DNA of 64,000 bases from Saxidomus purpurata (taxonomy: Eukaryota; Mollusca; Bivalvia; Venerida; Veneridae). The position numbers and the translations under genes were made by a program. The notes below the pieces were generated by a model, which was not told the origin of the DNA, made no database searches, and saw only the letters and a list, made by a program, of their open reading frames with translations. The stretch's first letter is position 1, and the number at the start of each line of letters is the position of its first letter. Positions 45,739-55,623 of the stretch are shown piece by piece. The stretch is from the NCBI GenBank assembly GCA_022818135.1, contig JAFMSR010000018.1, positions 23,982,498 to 24,046,497 on the forward strand. Reading direction: 5' to 3'.

Positions 45739-47296
45739 CTATAGTGGTACTACTATTATCGCACTTGCTTTGTCTTTTTGGATCTTGCAAACGCAGCGGC
45801 AGACCAAACTGAAAGGAGGAAAAAGATAGGAACATTCAAAATCACTCCAATCAATACTAAATGCATGAATGTATGTTGCACCTGGGTCTGGTTGGAAAGA
45901 ACGGTACAAATCTACTTTGTGATTTAATCTAGATGTGAAGAAAATCAATGTTAGGTTCTTGCCATGTTTCAATCATTTTATTAAATATGTCATTACGAAG
46001 TTCCAATTCTGTAATATCACTAAACTGTCGCTGTTTACCAGCTATATGTGCACAAGTTATCCATACATTATGCTCAATACACCACAACCAGATACTTCTG
46101 CTTACTTCATTACAGTCAGCTGATTTACAACCCCCAAAATTAGTCACATAGCACACTGCAGTAGTAGTGGATTGTGCAGACAAGCACTGGAGAGCAATTC
46201 AAATTGCTTTCAGTTCCAGGACATTAATGTGAAAAGTTTTCTCTTCTTTGGTCCATCTGCCTTCTACTTTATTACCATCATAAACTACACTCCAACCTAA
46301 GTATGAACTATCGGTCTGAATGACCAAAGCAGGATTTCCCCGATCAAGCTGTCGGTACTGTGTATGTACATTATGAAACCACCATTTTAGGTCTTCTTTC
46401 ATGCTTAATGAAACGCGCATAAACGCATTAAAGTTCCCTTTATTGTCTTTAAGCGCATTAGCCTTGTCTTTCTCTAGTTTTCGATAAAAAAGCTTGCCAT
46501 ATTCCACTGCTGAAAAAGCAGCTTCTAAAAGACCAACTACCCTAGCTACCGCCCGAGTTTTCTACATTCATTTGCTATTTGTTCTTTTTTCTCATTTGGT
46601 AAATAAACTATTATTTTTTGAGAATCAATAACATTTCCTAAATACTGGATTACTCTAGTGGGAACCAATACAGATTTTTCATTATTGATCATGAATCCCA
46701 ATTTGGTCATTAAATTTTGAGTATCATGTACATTTTGGATACATTTCTGAACAGAAATCCCCCCTAGCAGACTATCATCTATAAAACCTGTGCTAATATG
46801 ACCTTGATTTCTCAGGAATGAATAAACTGGTGTCATCAGTTTAGTGAACCAGTGGCCCATGAGCTAACCCATTAGGCATACAGCAAAATTGAAACATTTT
46901 GTTTCTACACTCAAACCGCAGGTATTTCTGATGCTCTTCAGCAATTTACACTGTAATAATATCTAAACTGCTGATATGATGATATGGAACAAATTTGTTC
47001 AACTCCTTTAGATTTAAAATTAAGCGATATTCTCCTTTTTTCTTTTTCCGCAGAAAAATAGGGGATAAAAACTGACCTTTAGCATAAGAAACCTCTGTAA
47101 TGACCTCCATTTCCAGCAATTTAGCAATTTCTAAAGCTATAATATTTTCTTCTATATCATTAAAGTGACATGCCAGGGGCGGATTTGATTGATGAGGTGC
47201 AATACCATCAATGAATTCTATATGACAATGTTTAACAATGTCTAAAATAAAAGAATCAGAAGTAATTTTTTCCCATTCAGAAACAAAATGTTCCAA
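45739..47296 (-). pseudogene. DIRS reverse transcriptase and RNase H (several frames)
   Basis: RT fingers: HQSNPPLACHFND, GQFLSPIFLRKKKKGEYRLILNLKELNKFV (46946-47296). Palm: after a frameshift, MGHWFTKLMTPVYSFLR, GFIDDSLLGG (the YxDD box as FIDD), KLGFMINNEKSVLVPT, QYLGNVID (46546-46860). RNase H: VIQTDSSYLGWS and HINVLELKAI (46199-46507), then CVTNFGGCKSADCNE and ITCAHIAGKQ (45929-46183). A DIRS-specific PDPGATYIHAFSIDWSDFE segment precedes the recombinase (45739-45972). At least four frameshifts or stops separate these blocks. Confidence 0.85.
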
Positions 47297-47370
47297 CCTG
47301 TTAGCTGTGAAAACTAAACGTACCTGAAAAGTGTTGTTTACCTCCTCGTTCCCCGACGAGAGAAGTTTTT

Positions 47371-48490
47371 TTAATCAACCTGTTGTCCAGCTAAAGCATC
47401 ACCAAAACTGCGAAAACCTCTACCATATGACGGTCTACGACCCCCACGGAACTGGATCCTAAAACCAAATCTACCTCTGAAGCGACCTCTAAACACTTGA
47501 CCCTGCTGCAATCTGTTTCCCATTTTGTTGCAGTCTTCAATTTCTTTAGCTGTTTTCGAGACGTCGTCCCCAAAAAGTTCCTTTGAGAACGGTAGTGAGT
47601 GTGAGCACAAGTGAGTGTACTCAGATCTTAATTCAGGTCTCAGAAAATCCCTTCTAGTCTTGTTTATCTGGTAGTTTGCATGACCCATTAAAGCAAGTGC
47701 ATCATTACAGCCTTCTATAATACCAGAAAGGTCACAGTCTGTGTCATTTCCCGACTCAGACAAACTTTTTTCAAGTTTAACAGCTTGATCCATGGTTTTA
47801 GCTAGAAAAACACCGGCCTTGACAACAGACGTTTCAATACCTTGAAGATTCTTATTATTAGTCCTAGCTTTACTCGAGATCACATCCCAAATTAATTTGT
47901 TAAACTTAACTTCACTTAGAGCTTCACAATTTCCAGGTCGAGCAGAACTCTCGTCACAATTTTGTCATTCTGTTCATCACTCATGCCCTTTCGGAACAGC
48001 TCTACAACATTCTCTGCTAGAACACAAACCATATCGTCACTACAAATTTCCTGGGGCTTGAACTTATTTGATAAACAAGCAAAACGACTAGGTGGAGTTA
48101 AATTATTGTTACTGTCAGTACGTTGGGCCAGATCAGAATCTGTAGGACCTAGGGTCCTTGATCTCTTTGCTACAGGGGCATCCCATTCTGTCTCATAATC
48201 CTCACAGTCTAAATACTGTTCACAATAATCAAAAGAGTTTTCAATGTCATCTATACGTTTTACTAAGCTTAACTGCAAGCCCTGGATAGATTTCAGACAC
48301 CTGAGAATGGCGTCAGTTTGCAACTGCGTCGGCGGATTAGATTTATCATTTCCCCTAACATCGTTAGGTACATCCTTTTTACCAGCTTTCTTAGCTGGGG
48401 CTTTTCCCTTTGCAGAGGAAATAACAGTAGCAGAAGACTTAGCCTTCGGATTGTCTTTCTTTTCTTTAAGACTCGATCCGCCTGAATCGG
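47371..48490 (-). pseudogene. DIRS gag-like protein (frameshifted)
   Basis: The minus strand opens with a Lys/Ala-rich segment (48490-48330), then MQTDAILRCLKSIQGLQ and a Cys/Asp/Glu-rich stretch, ending at a frameshift near 47920. It resumes as the 170-codon frame 47371-47883. That frame contains INKTRRDFLRPELRSEYTHLC and LPFSKELFGDD, a block conserved in DIRS ORF1 proteins, and a C-terminal RGRFRGRF/GGRRPSYGRG Arg-Gly tail that likely binds RNA. Confidence 0.75.
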
Positions 48491-48921
48491 CTATAGCTCA
48501 AGTTTACTGCACCACGTGTAGTTCAGAAAAACAACAATTAGGACTAATAAACACGGAGTCGGAGCAAAATTATATGCCTCGCACAATGATAAATGATTCC
48601 GACAATGAATTAAATAAAAAACGACACACTACGTGCGTTTAAAATACAATAAAATGTGAAAATTTTATCCGAGCTACGCCCAGAACACTCCATGCGCCAT
48701 GAAGCGGAAGCACACTGATTGCACATGCGCGAAGTTACATACTCATTTTGGACGAAATTTTATTTTCTGAACGAAATAGAATTCGTTCTTTCTCGCGTTA
48801 AAATGTGTGGACGGATCTTGTTTTTTTTTCATTGTACATACTTACGTCTTGTTTGAATTATTATATATATTTTTTGCGTATGATTAGATGCATTGGACGG
48901 GTTTTGTTTCACATACTCCAT

Positions 48922-48982
48922 GACTCGATAAGATGAAAGCTTTCTTCATAATCGAGTAAAAATAAATTAGTATAAACTAATA
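48922..48982 (+). repeat. 3' part of SINE type 1
   Basis: GACTCGATAAGATGAAAGC...TCATAATCGAGTAAAAATAAATTAGTATAAAC matches, in opposite orientation, the 3' end of the SINE at 22381-22556. The tRNA head is missing. Confidence 0.75.
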
Positions 48983-48989
48983 AATCAAT

Positions 48990-50045
48990 ATAAGGTATTT
49001 GCCATGTTTCGCAAATTCTTTGAGATACATGTATATCATTACGAAGTTCCAATTCTGTATCATCAATAAACTGTCGCGAAGGGACATCAGCTTTATTCTG
49101 TTTACCAGCTATATGTGCACAAGTTATCCATACATTATGCTCAATACACTACAACCAGTAACTCCTGCTTACTTCATTACAGGCAGTTGATTTACAACCA
49201 CCAAAATTAGTCACATAGCACACTGCAGTTGTGGATTCTGATAATATCTTCACATGTCTATTAGAAATTTTATCAGACAAGCACTGGAGAGCAATTAAAA
49301 TTGCTTTCAGTTCAAATACATTGACGTGAAAAGTTTTCTGTTCGTTGGCCCACTTGCCTCCTACTTTATAACCTTCATAAAATATACCCCAACCTTAATA
49401 TGAACTATCGGTCTGAATGACCAAATCAGAATTTCCCCGATCTAATCGACGGTACTGTGTATGAACATTAGTGAAAGGTGTCTATTTTAAAATGATAACA
49501 TTGAATAAACTTATTCAGCTCCTTTAGATTCAAAATTAAACGACATTCTCCATTTTACTTTAAACGTAGGAAAATATAGGATAAAATCCTATAATATTTT
49601 TCTTCCGTATCATTAAAGTGACATGCCTGAGGCAGATGTGACTGATAAGGTTAAATACGGTCAATACATTATATATGGCAATGTTTAACAATGTCTAAAA
49701 CAAACGGATCAGACATCTCCTTTGAAAACGGTAGTGAGTGTGAGCATAAATGAGTATACTCAGATCTTAATTCAGGTCTCAGAATCCCTTTTAGTCATAT
49801 TAATCTGGTAATTTGCATGACCCATTAAAGCAAGATCATCGTTGCAGCCTTCTATAATACTAGATAGGTCACAGTCAGCGTCTTTTCCAGACTGACACAA
49901 TTTTTTTTTCAAGTTTAGCAGCATGATCCATGGTTTTAGTTATAAACACTCCATACGCCATGAAACGGAAGCATACTGATTGCGCATGCGCGAAGTTACA
50001 TACTTATTTAGACGAAATTTTATTTTCTAAACGAAAAAGAAAATT
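48990..50045 (-). mobile_element. Internally deleted DIRS derivative
   Basis: Segments match the neighbouring DIRS element on the same strand, with blocks missing. 49010-49470 aligns with its RNase H region, 49500-49720 with part of the RT, and 49730-49945 with gag. 49950-50045 is the terminal GAAGCATACTGATTGCGCATG and GACGAAATTTTATTTTCTAAACG block. The recombinase and most of RT are absent. It has one stretch (49220-49270, TTCTGATAATATCTTCACATG) not present in the larger copy's RNase H, so it is not a simple deletion of that copy. Confidence 0.85.
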
Positions 50046-50646
50046 GTATGGTACAATGAGTAATCATTAATTATTGAAACCATGTTATTTTGTTTTAGCG
50101 TTGTCTGCATGATATGGTGATACATAATTTTTATGTTTTGATATATGTTTCAGATCCATCCTGTTACATGGTACACGACAAGAGTATGGTTGACGGCAGA
50201 TCATGGTTTATTTTTGATTTCATCAGCAGAATACTGCGTGTTTGTAAATACTCTAACCTGGTGGATTGATAATACGAGTTACGGAAAGAGTATTAGTTTG
50301 CCAATATTGGTACCAAACTAACTTTAAACTGATGGATTGATTATTACAAGTAACGGAAAGTAAACACGTGTGTAGATTTATTGATCAACATTTACTTGGT
50401 GAAGTGTGATATCATCAGACGAATAGAATATTATATGAAACAAACTGTTCTTTGTTTGATTTAGAACGAACGTACTTAAAAGATAGTAGAACCCCGAAAC
50501 CCTTAAAATTCGAGCTCTGCTAGATGTACATTGTAAGGTAACTGTTGACGGACGTTAGAAAGATAGACGCCGTGCATCAGGTGATCAAACAATGGTTCAC
50601 ATTGAGTAGATTTTGTTCAAGTGAGGTTAAAAACAATTTCACATAC
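50046..50646 (-). other. FATP intron, proximal part
   Basis: Unique-looking sequence between the DIRS derivative and the FATP exon donor at 50646. It includes two imperfect copies of CTGGTGGATTGATAATACGAG / CTGATGGATTGATTATTAC near 50265-50355. No exon found. Confidence 0.5.
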
Positions 50647-50751
50647 CTAAAAGTATCGCCTACTCGATCGTTGAAATAGATATTGTAGTTTTTGTCTTTA
50701 GACATCAAGTCTCCAGTGTTGAAATAAATGTCACCATCCTTTCGAACATTT
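50647..50751 (-). CDS. SLC27A-like: Exon carrying the FATP signature (NTGD...DRVGDTF)
   Basis: This 105-bp exon on the minus strand lies between acceptor TTAATTTCAG and donor GTATGTG. It encodes [19 protein letters not shown], a short linker, then [10 protein letters not shown], with the last Arg codon split across the intron. In adenylate-forming enzymes the TGD aspartate contacts the ATP ribose, and the DR(V)GD segment forms the hinge that swings the C-terminal domain. All of these residues are present. It joins in phase to exon 54499-54592 (AG + A = Arg) and to exon 31135-31232. No stop codon or frameshift is seen, so the exon appears intact despite the retroelement-dense intron on its 3' side. 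Confidence 0.92.
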
Positions 50752-51286
50752 CTGAAATTAAATAAATCCAGATTTTACCGCTAGCAGGGTTAAGATAAAG
50801 GTTATGTAATGATATGGAGACAAAGTGAAGAATACAAAAATTCTTGAAGCCAAATGAGCATGTTTCTTCACCGTTTTTGCATCCCTCTCATTTAACATAG
50901 CTTTAACAAAACAAGTCTACTTCCAGATTTTAAATTAAACATGCACTGTATGTACTTGTTACATAAATAATGAGATATTTTCAAAGAAAACGTCACATGG
51001 ATCTGGACTAGACATGCAATTCTATGTATAAGTGAATTCACCTGGACAATCTTATGAGGCGGTACTATGTTAACGTTGTCAAAGGGGGCATCTCAAACAC
51101 GAACCGGTAGTTTTTAGATTAAATTTGAAGTTATGAAATAATTTTAAAAAATCCAAACAAAAACATTGTGTTAAGTGAAATAACGGCATTCAAATCAATG
51201 TGCAAAACCTCAAATTCAATGAACACCAATTGTCATTAACATATAAATTTCGGTATATAGTCAATTCTTTTCACTTAAATGGTAGA

Positions 51287-51361
51287 TCAGTTTCCCTGGC
51301 TAAGCGGAAAATCTTTTGAACATGTAAACGGGAGATACGAGTTCAATTCCCAGTCAGGCTA
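51287..51361 (+). repeat. tRNA-like sequence (SINE head or tRNA pseudogene)
   Basis: A box TGGCTAAGCGG and B box GAGTTCAATTCCCAG have consensus spacing for a type I/II tRNA head. The acceptor ends do not pair and there is no clear anticodon loop, so it is not a functional tRNA gene. Confidence 0.55.
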
Positions 51362-53379
51362 TTTAATTGCACGTTTTCGAAATTTTACTGTTCAATACCT
51401 AATATTATTGCATTGTTTTGTATTTGATTCACAAAATATTATCATTATGTTCATATTGAATGACATTTATTGAAAATCTGTCACCAAACAATTGACAGCT
51501 GGCCAACTTCATGCATTTCTCTTGTATATAAAAAAATCCACTAGGTAAACCTTCATGATTTTGACAGATGATTGTGAAGCAATTAATATATAAAATACCA
51601 TTATCCCATTTTAAGCCCTATTAATGCAATGATGCACTAATATCGATTATACTTATTTTCATGCATATATATCAACATTTCAATTTTGATTTAAAAATGT
51701 ATTTATTGGTTATGTCTACTTATTTTCCGAGTGAGTCTTTGAATTTTCCGAAGATGTATATTTAGTTCCCAGCTTTGTTAACGAAACTCTCGAGCATTCA
51801 ATTGTTTACCGCAAGGTGCCCATCCATTCTACTAAATTCCCATCTGTCTTTACTTATTTCTTTAACAGTCTCGTAAGTTAATTATGAGTGTGTACCAATT
51901 TCCAAGAAGGTTCTTCTAATTTCCCGGCTGTATATTCTTATTATCAGCTATGCCTACATGTGTCCCGATGTAAAGTTCTATACGTGCGAGAACCGGCAAG
52001 CTCTTAGGGCTCTGCGGTGTTCCAAATCAGCACGGACATCGTGCGATGCCCGTACGAGCTCTACCGGGGCCCTTGCGGTGCCTGTACGGGGACCTTGCGA
52101 GCTGCACAAGTGACCTTCACCTTTCAATTTACCGCAACCTGTGAAAATTGCACTGCTGTGTAAATCACTAAATGGGGCCAAGTTGTTACATACGTAAATG
52201 ACCACTATTTTAATGCCGACGCGACACGTGCTCGATCACCGGTTTTACAGACAGTATCGAACTGCCTTACGGTTAATTTTGGAGAGGTGAAATATTACAT
52301 ACCATCTATGTCTCAAATCTGCAAAAATTACAGATCAGCAACCTTTTGAGCAGAATTAGTTAATATAATATAACATACCTCAAGTGACATCTTCTTTTTC
52401 TCTTGGTGTCTAGATAGAGTGCATAGACTCTTTTTACGAAGTGCAATAGTAACTTAAAATAATGGTTATAACCATAATTTGACTTAATAAATTTACAACA
52501 GTCAACTGCTAACGACTTTTGAACAGTTTTACATATTAACAAGCATCGGGTATGTTTATTGATTTCACTCTTTTGTAAACATACATTTGGCCTTTTCAAA
52601 GGTATCAGGTGAGTGAATCTGTTGGTTCCTTTTATACATTTTCGTTGCTGACATGACAAAAACTGATTAACAATATGACAGATGTTGAGTTATGTTCCTT
52701 TCAAGCTCAATTAAAAATGAACATGAAAAGAGCATTGCTCACATGAATGTGCAGATTTAGTTGCTTGATACCTAAATCCTAATATCTATTTTGAAACTAC
52801 CTTCAACGATTTTTTCACAATTTCTCATTTAGTTTTATTCTTAGAGTACATTATCAATAAAAATGAACTTCTTATACTATTTCTATCTAAAATATATCAA
52901 GAAATATCTAGTAACTTATCCCTGTTAAACATTTGCATGTCGGCCATATTTGTTTACAAGCTATCAAAAATGAGGTCATTGACTATTTATATGAGTAATG
53001 CTGCAAAGACTAGATAATTAAAGCTATTTGGACAACCACATGTAATTTCTTTTATGATTTAAATCAAGATTTTATAATGGCGTGACGTAAAGAATCTGTT
53101 ACACTCAGTTTTCAATGAGGTATGTCAGTTGGTCAGTTTTTGGTTACATTTTTTGGGCGCACGCGCAATTGTCGCTCTTCTTGTTAGAGATTTATTTGTG
53201 TATTGGGTCATTGATATAAAGAACGGAACACATATGTTTCAATTTCTATTTATTCAGGAATTGTGTGCATAAAACACTGCTATTATCGAGCACGTATCTG
53301 ATCGAGCATGTGTACGGTCACTCTACAGAATGATAAAGGTTAAACACTGTCTGTATGCTAATTTATGTAAAATAACGCA
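51362..53379 (-). other. FATP intron sequence, mostly featureless
   Basis: AT-rich apart from a GC-rich patch at 51985-52110 (CGTGCGATGCCCGTACGAG, CCGGGGCCCTTGCGG, CCTGTACGGGGACCTTGCG) containing short internal repeats. No exon with FATP homology. Confidence 0.45.
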
Positions 53380-53642
53380 GTCTGAAGCAGAAAATTGAAC
53401 ACTTTTTAGGCATGTAGGTTTTATTTCAGTAACTCATTGGTTTTTGCGAACATGCAATTTAATCTGGGATTTCATAGGCGAATATAATGTAGATTTTACT
53501 CCGCTTCGAACTACTTCTTTCAGCGGAATTGTCTGTGTTTTTAGGAACGCAGTAACGCCAAAATCGGTTTACGTATTGTTCTGTTCTATTCTGTTCTGTT
53601 CTGTTTCCTCTGAAACGGCTATCTTTCTACAACCGTCCCAAA
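53380..53642. mobile_element. Diverged copy of the 27.2-kb MITE, left end missing
   Basis: Matches 27310-27563: GGGATTTCATAGGC, CCGCTTCGAACTA, TTGTCTGTGTTTTTAGGAACG and the right end ACAACCGTCCCA. It carries an expanded (TGTTC)n-like run at 53574-53608 not seen in the other copy. Confidence 0.82.
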
Positions 53643-53756
53643 AACGTATCTATATTGTAAAGACAACATTATAACAGTTCATGTTTGTCCACACACTACT
53701 TTGTTCATTATTGAAAAAGTAAATGAAACCATTAGGTTATACTAAAGTTTTCGCTC

Positions 53757-53928
53757 GATTGTGAAGACGGCTTGAACTTTTTATCCGCTTTGAATCTTTT
53801 AAACCGTACATGTGTCATATGAGAAGGTGCGGTCGACACAACATAGTGGCCCACTGTGGGGCTTGAACCCGCAACCTCCGGGATAAGCGGCAGACACCTT
53901 AATTTCTACACCACCGCTAAGCCATTGA
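53757..53928 (-). repeat. tRNA-derived SINE, type 1, good A and B boxes
   Basis: Minus strand: A box TGGCTTAGCGG, then TGTCTGCCGCTTATCCCGG, B box GGGTTCAAGCCCC, and body CTTCTCATATGACAC ending in TTCACAATCGAGCG. Same family as 22381-22556. Confidence 0.85.
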
Positions 53929-53999
53929 AACAGTTACTTTTATGCCATAAAATATTATAATAAATTATATAATAAACTTAGTTAATCAATCGATTGGAT

Positions 54000-54066
54000 G
54001 AACCAAGGATTGAACTTGCATCTCCGGACTAAAAGGCCGATACCATACCCAGTGAGCCAGCGAGCA
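54000..54066 (-). repeat. tRNA-like SINE head
   Basis: Minus strand shows TGGCTCACTGGG (A-box like), CCTTTTAGTCCGGAG, and AAGTTCAATCCTTGG (B-box like). Short, with no clear body. Confidence 0.6.
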
Positions 54067-54498
54067 TGTCATATTGTATTGCTTGTATACTAAGTCTTTA
54101 TCATTTATTGGTAACTGATGTATAATCAATTGCAGCCGTTTCACAGTATGGTTTGAGTACAGTTATTTCATTTTATATACATAGATTATAATATTTTATT
54201 GTCTGTGAATTGCTAATATTTTAATTGATTCAAATTTTATCTAAAAACAACCTTTTGTGTTTGAGATACTCCCTTTGTTGAAAGTTACATAGTATCGCCT
54301 CATGCGCATTTCGTACAGTGCATACAAATGTCCTGGTTCACTTATTTCCCGTTATACCGGGAACCAGCCTGAAGTAGTCAAGCTGAAGTACTATGAGCGA
54401 ACGATCATTTACCATAAAATTTCATAAACCGACAAAATTACGACTTTTATTAGGCCAACATCGTCCCTGTAGTGAAATCAAAATATTAACTGATTTAC

Positions 54499-54592
54499 CT
54501 TACAATTTTTCTTTCTGACTGTTCCTTTGCTCCTTTGTATCCATCAAATGTTTGAGTTTTGTTGATTTCCATCAACAGTAAGCCTGGTTTTC
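54499..54592 (-). CDS. SLC27A-like: Upstream exon of the SLC27A/FATP-family gene
   Basis: This 94-bp exon on the minus strand follows an ATTTAAAG acceptor and ends at a GTAAATC donor. Starting with a Gly codon split over the intron it reads GKPGLLLMEINKTQTFDGYKGAK and EQSERKIVR. This corresponds to the family's conserved GEPGLLVG.I....F.GY segment just before the NTGD motif. It ends two bases into an Arg codon completed by exon 50647-50751. The next upstream exon should end in phase 1 and encode the region before the GEPG turn. I could not find it between 54.6 and 64 kb, so that intron is probably at least 9.4 kb long. Confidence 0.88.
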
Positions 54593-54654
54593 CTTTAAAT
54601 AAAGTACAAAATGCCAGACTTCTATAACATATTTTCAGACATATTAATTTCGAG

Positions 54655-54725
54655 GCGCCGTGGTGTAGGGGTAAAGTGTCGGACTCGAAGGTCCAAAATT
54701 GTTCAGTACCTCCACAATTTTAAGC
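54655..54725 (+). repeat. tRNA-Ser-like SINE head
   Basis: GTGGTGTAGGGGTAAAGTG is followed by a GGACTCGAAGGTCC anticodon-arm-like palindrome (CGA position) and a decayed B box TTGTTCAGTACC. It lies in the FATP intron 60 bp from an exon. Confidence 0.55.
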
Positions 54726-55193
54726 GTAATATTTCTAGGCGACTCCAAAATGCAGTCCTCAAGAGTTAATGTAATATATGAGAAATCGAGTCTACCACCG
54801 ATGTGAGAAAAGGAAGTTTAGACTAAACCATTGAATTGGAAGGAGAAAAAAACCGGAAGTAATGTTTGAAAATTATTATGTTTTATGGTATTCGAAAAGA
54901 AAATAATTACCGAGTTCAACTGGAATACAATGACCTTTTCCATCCCTTACCAAACACTCGTTTTCTACATCCCATTTGAAAAGACCACAAGAAATAACAC
55001 GTTCCTGAAAAGCATAATAGGATTGTACTTACTTCGCGTGTTAATCAAACAAACTCACAAAAAATAATTGTTTCTTGAGTCAACGAAATGCGGTTCTGTT
55101 TTAGTGGCTCTAATATCGAGTAAAGACTGTAAAATTTGTAATACGGGAGTTTTCATTTCCTTCTGTTGAAGTTCACTTGGACTATCACTGTCG

Positions 55194-55352
55194 TTCATGG
55201 GAAGAACCAGTACTAGACTCCCGTAAGAAACTGCCAACTTTTTCACATAAAGAGACATGGTCTGTAGCAGGACTCGAAAACATGACCTTCAATCTATCAG
55301 AGGTTACACTGATTTCAAGTCAGCGACTATAACCAATCGGCTACGGAGTCCT
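55194..55352 (-). repeat. SINE with tRNA-Ser-like head, second copy
   Basis: Minus strand: GTAGCCGATTGGTTATAGTC, CTGACTTGAAATCAG anticodon-arm-like hairpin, TTTTCGAGTCCTGC B box, GACCATGTCTCTTTATG body and the end CTAGTACTGGTTCTTCCC. Matches 26846-27001. Confidence 0.78.
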
Positions 55353-55623
55353 TAACAATAGATTAAGTAAATTAACAAAATAGCAAAATTATACCCGATT
55401 GAATTCCTGACAAAGTCAAGTTTGCACTCATTAGCCTGTATACGTAATTTATTAAGAATATAAACTATGAAGCAGTTTAAACAGAACCTTCATCATAAGC
55501 AACACATCTGGAACAATAACACACAGCTTATTTAAATATCAAAGGAACAGACCTAATGATAACATCAATGGACATTTTTGACATGTACATATGCACCTTA
55601 AGGTATTTTTTTCTTACGGTATA

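Larger units (their letters stand above)
44120..48790 (-). mobile_element. Nearly complete DIRS-type tyrosine-recombinase retrotransposon
   Basis: Minus-strand order is gag-like (48.5-47.4 kb), RT and RNase H (47.3-45.7 kb), tyrosine recombinase (45.7-44.69 kb), the typical DIRS arrangement. Terminal sequences are inverted: CTGATTGCxCATGCGCGAAG at 48709 and its complement at about 44226-44245, and CTCATTTTGGACGAA...AACGAAATAG at 48751-48790 complementary to 44442-44490. On the right these blocks are contiguous; on the left they are split by a hairpin, as expected from DIRS inverted terminal repeats plus internal complementary region. Frameshifts and stops suggest it is no longer active. Confidence 0.88.

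Noticed and set aside
45498..46151. Plus-strand frames within the DIRS element
   Set aside because: Antisense shadows of the recombinase and RNase H regions.
51287..51361. Functional tRNA gene
   Set aside because: A and B boxes are present, but the acceptor stem does not pair and no normal anticodon loop forms.
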